Shown here: positions 58,280 through 64,000 of the stretch, piece after piece
How the letters are laid out: every line of letters begins with the position of its first letter
Position numbering within the stretch: the first letter of the stretch is position 1
NCBI GenBank assembly: GCA_963663495.1
Contig: OY760427.1
Location: forward strand, 2,790,001 to 2,854,000
DNA: 64,000 nucleotides
Direction: 5' to 3'
DNA from: G963663495 sp963663495
GTDB lineage: Bacteria > Bacteroidota > Rhodothermia > Rhodothermales > Bin80
The notes under the pieces: model-generated
Told to the model about the DNA's origin: nothing
Databases searched by the model: none
The model's input: the letters and a program-made list of their open reading frames with translations, nothing else
Translations under genes and position numbers: made by a program

Positions 58280-59206
58280 TCACTTTGTGAGCACCATACT
58301 GCGCGTCGTCGAATACGCACCTGCCTCCAAGCGATACAGGTACGTTCCACTTGGCAGACCGTCCGCATTGAACCTGGCTTCATACACCCCCTGTGCCTTG
58401 AAAGCATTCACCAGCTGGGCAATTTCACGGCCTGCCAGATCGTAGACCGTAAGGTTTACATGAGCGGCCTCCTCCACTGCATAGCGGATGGTCGTTGACG
58501 GATTAAAGGGGTTAGGATAATTCTGCTCCAGAACAAACTGAGAGGGCACACCATCTTCAATCACATCATCTATGGAGGTAGCTCCCATCACGGTCATCAT
58601 GTGGTTCATGGAAGAATCGGCCCCGTTGACGGAGTCCTCGCCACACGTCTGAAACCAGTCGCATGTCGGGGCATACGCTTCCTTGGTAGCCACATATCCT
58701 ATTGCATACTCACCCGGCGTATCGCCTACCTGAAGCTTGAGCGATACTTCCACATCCAGCGAGTCCGCATGCAGATACCCTTCGTCCGAAACCGTACCTA
58801 TCCACTTCATTCCCTCCGGCGCAGGGATAGCTTTCTGCGTAGAGTCCGTCCAATCGCTTGACATCTCTAACGACCCGGCCCCTACATCGCCGTTCATGTC
58901 CGAAGCGGAATACTCGCCTGAAACCAAACTCCAGTCGCTCGGCACCAGCACAGAGAACACACCCTTCCACGGTGTATTGCTCTCGGCAAAATCCTCAGCG
59001 ATTAATATATTTACATCAATCACCTCTCCCGTGTTTGCGGTCGAGGGCATTTCGACCTCAACGATCAAACATGCCGCCCACAGAAGGCACATCAATAGCG
59101 CAAACATCCGTGCCAGCCTCCACATCCGACGATCTGTCGCTACAGTCGTCCTTGATAACGTGTACTCCATTGACTTACTCACCTTGTTTTGCATGGCGTT
59201 TTGCAT
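58280..59206 (-). CDS. Exported protein with C-terminal sorting tail (T9SS-type/FlgD-Ig-like)
   Basis: A 308-residue protein. An N-terminal signal (LMCLLWAAC) is followed by a beta-rich domain of about 150 residues (VEVEMPSTANTGEVIDVNI; DWSLVSGEYSA), then a linker with QFVLEQNYPNPFNPSTTIRY-type motif and a roughly 80-residue tail (VYDLAGREIAQLV, LPSGTYLYRLEAG). The tail is the secretion/sorting domain typical of type IX-secreted proteins in this phylum. The middle domain is cohesin-like in feel but unassigned. Several possible starts exist (ATG 59206, 59194, 59170). It might be a small glycan-binding surface protein of the operon. Confidence 0.75.
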   Translation of the reverse strand: MQNAMQNKVSKSMEYTLSRTTVATDRRMWRLARMFALLMCLLWAACLIVEVEMPSTANTGEVIDVNILIAEDFAESNTPWKGVFSVLVPSDWSLVSGEYSASDMNGDVGAGSLEMSSDWTDSTQKAIPAPEGMKWIGTVSDEGYLHADSLDVEVSLKLQVGDTPGEYAIGYVATKEAYAPTCDWFQTCGEDSVNGADSSMNHMMTVMGATSIDDVIEDGVPSQFVLEQNYPNPFNPSTTIRYAVEEAAHVNLTVYDLAGREIAQLVNAFKAQGVYEARFNADGLPSGTYLYRLEAGAYSTTRSMVLTK

Positions 59207-59241
59207 GGCTGCGAACTACTAATGTACAAACGAATAAGGTG

Positions 59242-62200
59242 TCATTTCGTTTGCAGTCCGAACTTGACAGTCTGGACCGCTCCGCCCGGCAACACCGTGA
59301 ACGCATAGTCTTGATCTACCTCCAATGGCGTGCCATCTGTCCGCCGTGCAACGAGTTCGCCGCTGTGGATGTCCAGCCTGGAAGACCTGATGCGCGCGCT
59401 AGCCGCTGACTTAGGATCCATATTCAGCAAGGTCAGCTCCACCCCGCTGCGGTCGCCAGCGGGCTTCATGGCCATGAGAACTACGCTCTCCCCCACAATT
59501 TCCAGAAAACTCTCTTCAGCCGGGGAAGAGCGCAGCCATGTGTACCGTACCTCGGGTGGTGTGCTGAAGGCCCATCCGACCCGTCCGGCAGCTGCCGAAT
59601 TGAAAGCACCCTCGCGGGATGTAATGCTGAATCGGTAATTAACCTGTCCTTCATTCTCTTCCCACCTGTTCCAGTCCTCGGGAAAATTGTTTACAAGATT
59701 GGCAATAATGACTGGTCCGTGTGGGGTCTCACGTATTCGGATCACACGGCTGTCCGCAGCAGAAAGGCTCACCGTCAATAGGTCGTTGTAAACGGTAACG
59801 CCTCGTCGAAGCGAAAATGCATCGTGGGTGATGCCGGGAAAGCGATCCACAACCGGATCAAGGAAACCACCTAGTACGTCCACCGCCGCGTGTGCCCCGG
59901 GAAGCGCAATGGGGAATGCCACGCTGTAGTCCTCAAATTGATCTGGCACTCGCAGCAATTCGAGGTCCACCGAATGCTCCACATCAACGCGATCAAGATC
60001 CTCCCAGAGCGTGATGCTGGATTCCCGGAACAGATGACCAGGGCGTTCCGTGACAAGAACAAGCCGTACGGGCCGTTCATCTCGCACGAGCGTGCGCACG
60101 CTGTCTGCCGCCATTGGCTTGTATTCCAGCGAAAGCAGTGAATCTGCGTTTACCGGTGCATTAAACAGAATCCTGCTCCTCGTGTCTACAAGCTCTGCAC
60201 CGCTAGGCCTCGCGACGAAACCGACAATATTCCCGGTCGCACAGTCAGCCTCAATACGGTAGAACGCGTTCTGTATCAGGCAGGCATCCGTCTGCAAGGC
60301 ATAACCGGGCCCTGGAGTCGCCGTGGCCGTGCGCTCAAGTCGAACCTTCTTGTACCCTACCGGAGGCAGGTCACGGGCGACAAACCTTAACGTATGGCCC
60401 GTATATCGACTTACGATCTCTCGTCCAGTGGATAAGTCAATTGCCCGATACTGGTGCTCATTCTCTATTGGAAACTCCACCTCCACGGGAGCATCGCGGG
60501 TCCAGTTCAAAGCATTAAAAACATACAGAGCCTCTCCTTCGAAGCTCTCCTCTCGCGCCGACAAGCGATACGCAGCACGCTCAAGCACGTCTACGGTGCC
60601 CAGAACAGCACGCTGCACATAGTGCTCTCTAAAGGCCATCGTCGTGAGATTGTCCTTGGGTGAACCGTAGCCATATTCTAGCCCGCTCCCATGTCCACCA
60701 AAGTGCAGCAAATTGTCGTAGACCATATCCACCTCTTTATCCAACGGGTCGTGCCGTTGATCCAGCATCCACGACAGGGTTGCCATTTTTTCCGCAGTAA
60801 GCACCTGATGCTGTACCCGGCGCTGACGCACCATGCGGGCCGGCTCACCCTGATAAAGCACATCCCATGTGGATGTCCAGTCACCGCTCAGCGTGGGCAC
60901 TTGGTGCGCCCTATCCAGAAATTCTTCCGCAAATGCCGCTATATGGCTCACCTCAATGTGTGGATAGATGTATGCCGCGTTCCACGCCGCCGTAGTCTCT
61001 GGTGCTTTCCATGGAATAATGCCATTATCGCCGAACGTATGCACGGCAAGCACCACATCGTATTTGTACCCTTGCGCGCGCAGCCGGTGCAGCCGCTCCC
61101 ACAGGCGGAGTGGAACGGCGTCCACACCTTTCTCAAGGCCCAAGGTCTGTCCCTCGTTATAAGCCTCGGTGCGGTAGGTGAGCACCTTCCCCCCTCCACT
61201 GCCGCGCCAATAAAAGGCCTTCGGCAGACTTCGCTGGATGCTGTAATCGCTATATACCTCGTTGATACCGGTAACCAGGAAGGAAACACCTCTCTGCTCA
61301 AGAACCTGTGGTAGGAACCAGGAAAGCCCCGGCACGTCGTTATAGATCGCAGAGGACAGACGCAGGCCATGGTCGCTTGCGTACCGGAGGCCCTTATCAA
61401 AAGACCGCATCATCTCTTCTGCACCAACCCATCCCGTATACGGGTTCGTGTAGACCGGCGAGACGGCGATTCGCCCGGACCGAACTAGCACCATAAGCCG
61501 CTCAAACTGCGGAGAAGGTCGTCCATTATAGTACTGCTCCAGCTGCCATACCGTCTCAATGGTCCACGCGAAGGTGGAATCCTGCTCGCATCGCTCAATC
61601 ACATCGTCTAGCGTCCGAAGGTGCCGCTCCTTGACAATAGGCTGCGTATTGGTGTAACCGATGTCCGTATGCGACATCATTGCGAGATAAATCCTGTAGT
61701 GCGGCTGGCGCTGTAAAACAATCTCTGTGCCGGTTGTCTCACTACCTACGGTCACGCGGAGAGTCGCTCGGGTATCCCCCGTGACGGCTGGCAGGTAAAC
61801 AGCATGTCGACTCTCTCCGAAGGGTACACGGTCTAATATCGTGTGATGCTCGTGTCCGTCAACCATGATGCGCACTTCACCGCCCTGCGGCTCCGGCAAC
61901 GGCGAAGAGAGTACAAGGTCGAATCGCTGTCGCAGGCTATCGGCCGAACCCTTGAAAAAGAAGGTTGAAACGAGGTCAGCCCCCAAATCTTTCTCCACCG
62001 TGGCTACGCTTGCCGTCAGTCCTTGGATAGGATTATCCTGGGAATCCACGATGCGCGAATAAAACCCCCACTCGTAGCGCGTCTCGCCGAAGAATTGAGG
62101 CGCTTCATTCCGATGAGTCTGCCCCACCTTGATCAATAGTGTGTTGCGGCCCCCATGCAGCCTGACGCGGACATGGTCGGTGTCAGGCTCCGCGTCGCGT

Positions 62201-62727
62201 TCATGTGCGGCAGCATGGACCACTTCCCCGTTCAGCACGACCTTGACACTGCTGTTGCTTCCGACCTTTAGAACTGCATCGTGCCCGGTTGGGCTATGGA
62301 TTTCTGAGAATGCATAGCCCACCTTGGCCTTCCAGATCCTCTCCGGCCCCCCGTCTGGCAACACCCAACCCATGGGCGCATGGAAGTCAATAAACCCATT
62401 CTCCCCAATGTACACCGGTTTCCACGGCACCCGCCCTCCTTCCACGAGGGTTGTCTCTTCCAGCTGTTGAGCCACCGGTGTAATCGTTGACTCTCCAATC
62501 ATGTCAGTATCAACAGCTTCTCCGAATCCCTCAAGAGGTTGCTCAAAGGGGCCGGCTACAAGCCATACCGGAACATACCCATCCGGGGTTAGACTGAAGA
62601 CCGTGCTTACGGGGCTGCCCTTATCCGACCCGGGCAGGACGGGGTCCGCCTCGCGCCATGCCGTTGATCCGGAACCTAGCATCAAGCACACGAAAAGGAG
62701 CAGATGATGACTACTGATAGTTTTCAT
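59242..62727 (-). CDS. GH38 alpha-mannosidase-like glycoside hydrolase, exported
   Basis: A 1161-residue protein with a signal peptide. Residues 1-345 form beta-sandwich domains with a carbohydrate-binding look (AVLKVGSNSSVKVVLNGEVV). The GH38 catalytic domain begins at the metal-binding HTDIGYT (353-359), with the likely nucleophile Asp464 in YNDVPGLSW. After a three-helix region (LSWMLDQRHDPLDKEVDMVYDN) comes the long C-terminal beta-sandwich. GH38 enzymes hydrolyse alpha-mannosidic bonds; this one is larger than bacterial cytosolic members and is exported, so it probably trims glycan outside the inner membrane. It lies 6 nt after the ABC permease gene and is surely co-transcribed. Confidence 0.85.
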   Translation of the reverse strand: MKTISSHHLLLFVCLMLGSGSTAWREADPVLPGSDKGSPVSTVFSLTPDGYVPVWLVAGPFEQPLEGFGEAVDTDMIGESTITPVAQQLEETTLVEGGRVPWKPVYIGENGFIDFHAPMGWVLPDGGPERIWKAKVGYAFSEIHSPTGHDAVLKVGSNSSVKVVLNGEVVHAAAHERDAEPDTDHVRVRLHGGRNTLLIKVGQTHRNEAPQFFGETRYEWGFYSRIVDSQDNPIQGLTASVATVEKDLGADLVSTFFFKGSADSLRQRFDLVLSSPLPEPQGGEVRIMVDGHEHHTILDRVPFGESRHAVYLPAVTGDTRATLRVTVGSETTGTEIVLQRQPHYRIYLAMMSHTDIGYTNTQPIVKERHLRTLDDVIERCEQDSTFAWTIETVWQLEQYYNGRPSPQFERLMVLVRSGRIAVSPVYTNPYTGWVGAEEMMRSFDKGLRYASDHGLRLSSAIYNDVPGLSWFLPQVLEQRGVSFLVTGINEVYSDYSIQRSLPKAFYWRGSGGGKVLTYRTEAYNEGQTLGLEKGVDAVPLRLWERLHRLRAQGYKYDVVLAVHTFGDNGIIPWKAPETTAAWNAAYIYPHIEVSHIAAFAEEFLDRAHQVPTLSGDWTSTWDVLYQGEPARMVRQRRVQHQVLTAEKMATLSWMLDQRHDPLDKEVDMVYDNLLHFGGHGSGLEYGYGSPKDNLTTMAFREHYVQRAVLGTVDVLERAAYRLSAREESFEGEALYVFNALNWTRDAPVEVEFPIENEHQYRAIDLSTGREIVSRYTGHTLRFVARDLPPVGYKKVRLERTATATPGPGYALQTDACLIQNAFYRIEADCATGNIVGFVARPSGAELVDTRSRILFNAPVNADSLLSLEYKPMAADSVRTLVRDERPVRLVLVTERPGHLFRESSITLWEDLDRVDVEHSVDLELLRVPDQFEDYSVAFPIALPGAHAAVDVLGGFLDPVVDRFPGITHDAFSLRRGVTVYNDLLTVSLSAADSRVIRIRETPHGPVIIANLVNNFPEDWNRWEENEGQVNYRFSITSREGAFNSAAAGRVGWAFSTPPEVRYTWLRSSPAEESFLEIVGESVVLMAMKPAGDRSGVELTLLNMDPKSAASARIRSSRLDIHSGELVARRTDGTPLEVDQDYAFTVLPGGAVQTVKFGLQTK

Positions 62728-62733
62728 ACGATG

Positions 62734-63576
62734 CTAACCCTTCATCCCGCTCATGGTAAATCCCTGAATAAAGTAGCGCTGGAACAGAAAGAAAATGATC
62801 ACCACAGGGACCATAATGATTATAGAGGCGGCCATCAGGACACCCCACTCCGTCTGGAGCTGTCCGACAAACATTGCCAAGCCCAGCGCGAGGGTGTTTT
62901 TCGCTTGATCGGACAGGTAAATCAGAGGCCCTAAAAAGTCGTTCCATGAGAACATGAATGCCAGGATAGCCACTGTGATCAGCGCCGGGCGGGCCAGCGG
63001 CATAGCGATCCCCCAGTACAGGCGCCATTCCGAACAGCCATCAATACGTGCAGCATCAAATAATTCACGCGGAATGGTCAGAAAAAATTGGCGCAATATG
63101 AAAATATAGAAGGCGCCTCCCCCCAAGAATGCAGGAACGATGAGCGGCTTGTATGTATTCAGCCAGTGCAACTCCTTGAAGATTACAAACAGAGGAATCA
63201 TTACGACATGTAGCGGCAACATCATGGTAGCAATCACGATGATGAATATCCTGTCCCGACCTGGCCACCGGAGGCATGCGAAAGAATAGGCAACCAGAGA
63301 GCTTGACAGGACCGTCCCGATAACGGTCATTGCAGTGATAAGTGTGGTATTGCGGAGATATAGCAGAAAGGGCATCCGGTTGAACACCTCCGCGTAGTTC
63401 CTCCACTGCACCTCCTTGGGAAACCAGGTTGGCGGCATGGCCAAAATCTCCGCGTTCCCCTTCAGAGATGCCGACACCATCCACACCAGGGGAACGATAA
63501 GCACAGCGGTAATCGCTACCAATACAGCGTAAATCAGTGCCTTTCTCAGTGGTGGTATGGACGACTTGGGTGTCAC
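62734..63576 (-). CDS. ABC sugar transporter permease (MalG/CUT1-like)
   Basis: A protein of about 280 residues with six membrane helices of the binding-protein-dependent transport family. The EAA loop (FDAARIDGCSEWRLYWGIAMPLARPAL is the region, about 190-215) contacts the ATPase. I choose GTG 63576 (GTGACACCC), which overlaps the upstream permease stop as GTGA; the longer frame from 63609 would overlap by 37 nt. It forms a heterodimer with the next upstream permease. No ATP-binding gene is in view; CUT1 systems often share a distant MsmX-like ATPase. Confidence 0.92.
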   Translation of the reverse strand: MTPKSSIPPLRKALIYAVLVAITAVLIVPLVWMVSASLKGNAEILAMPPTWFPKEVQWRNYAEVFNRMPFLLYLRNTTLITAMTVIGTVLSSSLVAYSFACLRWPGRDRIFIIVIATMMLPLHVVMIPLFVIFKELHWLNTYKPLIVPAFLGGGAFYIFILRQFFLTIPRELFDAARIDGCSEWRLYWGIAMPLARPALITVAILAFMFSWNDFLGPLIYLSDQAKNTLALGLAMFVGQLQTEWGVLMAASIIIMVPVVIIFFLFQRYFIQGFTMSGMKG

Positions 63577-64000
63577 TGTTCGGCGGCGCCTCCGGTGTAG
63601 TGGACCCATCGACTGCCAAGCTTAAACTGGAGTACCGTAATCACTAGCGTTACGACGAGCAGGATCCACGCCATTGCCGAAGCATAGCCCATTTCGTAAT
63701 CGTCGAACGCCTTGAAGTAGAGGTACAGGTTGTAGAACAGGGTCGTATTCAGCGGACCTCCTCTTGTCATCACGTACGCTTCCGTGAAGACTTGAAACGA
63801 AAATATCACTTCAAGTACCGTCCAGAGAAAAATTACCGGTGAGAGCATGGGGACGGTGACATGCCGAAAGCGAACCCACCAGCCGCCGCCATCCATCTCT
63901 ACTGCCTCGTATAGTGCGCTTGGAACCCCTTGCAAGGCAGCGATAAAGACGATCATCCGCGCCCCGCCAATGCCCCACAGACTCATCAGCGCCATCCCGG
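63573..64000 (-). CDS. ABC sugar transporter permease (MalF/CUT1-like), 5' part outside window
   Basis: About 142 C-terminal residues of a second CUT1 permease; the frame remains open to the window edge, so the start lies beyond 64000. The EAA loop (LYEAVEMDGGGWWVRFRHVTVPML region) and the following helices with SFQVFTEAYVMTRGGP are diagnostic. Partner of the adjacent permease for uptake of an oligosaccharide, probably one released by the operon's glycosidases. A periplasmic binding protein gene is expected further upstream. Confidence 0.9.
   Translation of the reverse strand, partial: GMALMSLWGIGGARMIVFIAALQGVPSALYEAVEMDGGGWWVRFRHVTVPMLSPVIFLWTVLEVIFSFQVFTEAYVMTRGGPLNTTLFYNLYLYFKAFDDYEMGYASAMAWILLVVTLVITVLQFKLGSRWVHYTGGAAEQ

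Noticed and set aside
1..64000. CRISPR arrays, tRNA or rRNA genes
   Set aside because: No regularly spaced short repeats or tRNA/rRNA-like stretches were recognised by eye; a tRNA search by tool could still find one I missed.

Overview
The window looks like a chromosome segment from a member of the Bacteroidota/Rhodothermota (FCB) group. Evidence: a secretion-tail protein ending in the NPNPFNP-type C-terminal domain, two DUF5686 outer-membrane proteins with carboxypeptidase-regulatory N-termini, an S46 dipeptidyl peptidase, an Oar-like TonB-dependent receptor, a TamB C-terminus, and several promoters of the Bacteroidota form TTG-N20-TAnnTT placed only 6 nt before an ATG (leaderless). I cannot fix the genus; a Rhodothermia-like lineage is my best guess.

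Layout. 1-13.5 kb: TamB end, a small secreted protein, a decayed TnpB element, an AlkA-type glycosylase, an RluA-type pseudouridine synthase, two tandem DUF5686 proteins, a stretch resembling the 5' part of a group II intron, and an apparently orphan BREX-type methyltransferase gene (pglX). pglX is split by a 21-G tract: 21 G gives a truncated protein, while 22 or 19 G would restore a roughly 1184-residue PglX. 13.7-17.2 kb: a second TnpB element in inverted orientation, interrupted by an intact IS66 with a perfect 8-bp target duplication. 17.5-29.2 kb: a sugar catabolism region with an S46 peptidase, Na+/sugar symporter, AraD-, AraB- and COG2407-isomerase-like genes on the minus strand, then a GalM-like lipoprotein, an SDR dehydrogenase and a sugar-acid dehydratase on the plus strand. 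The dehydratase carries an internal stop and is cut at its 3' end by an IS.

29.2-53.1 kb is a transposon graveyard in which elements sit inside one another. Families seen: IS66 (a single-gene type A and a three-gene type B), IS1634, IS1380, TnpB remnants, and three divergent copies of an IS4/IS50 (Tn5-like) transposase whose N-terminal third is a DUF4338 (DruA-like) domain. The only apparent cargo genes are a DUF4143 ATPase and a TonB-dependent receptor. Target duplications let the order of insertion be read.

53.5-64 kb: a minus-strand glycan-use operon running from two ABC sugar permeases through a GH38 alpha-mannosidase-like enzyme, a sorting-tail protein, a DUF4185 protein and a six-hairpin glycosidase-like protein to an esterase lipoprotein.

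The strongest candidates for a second look are the phase-variable orphan pglX and the DruA-domain/Tn5-like transposase family with its strictly conserved leaderless promoter geometry. No tRNA, rRNA or CRISPR array was recognised.
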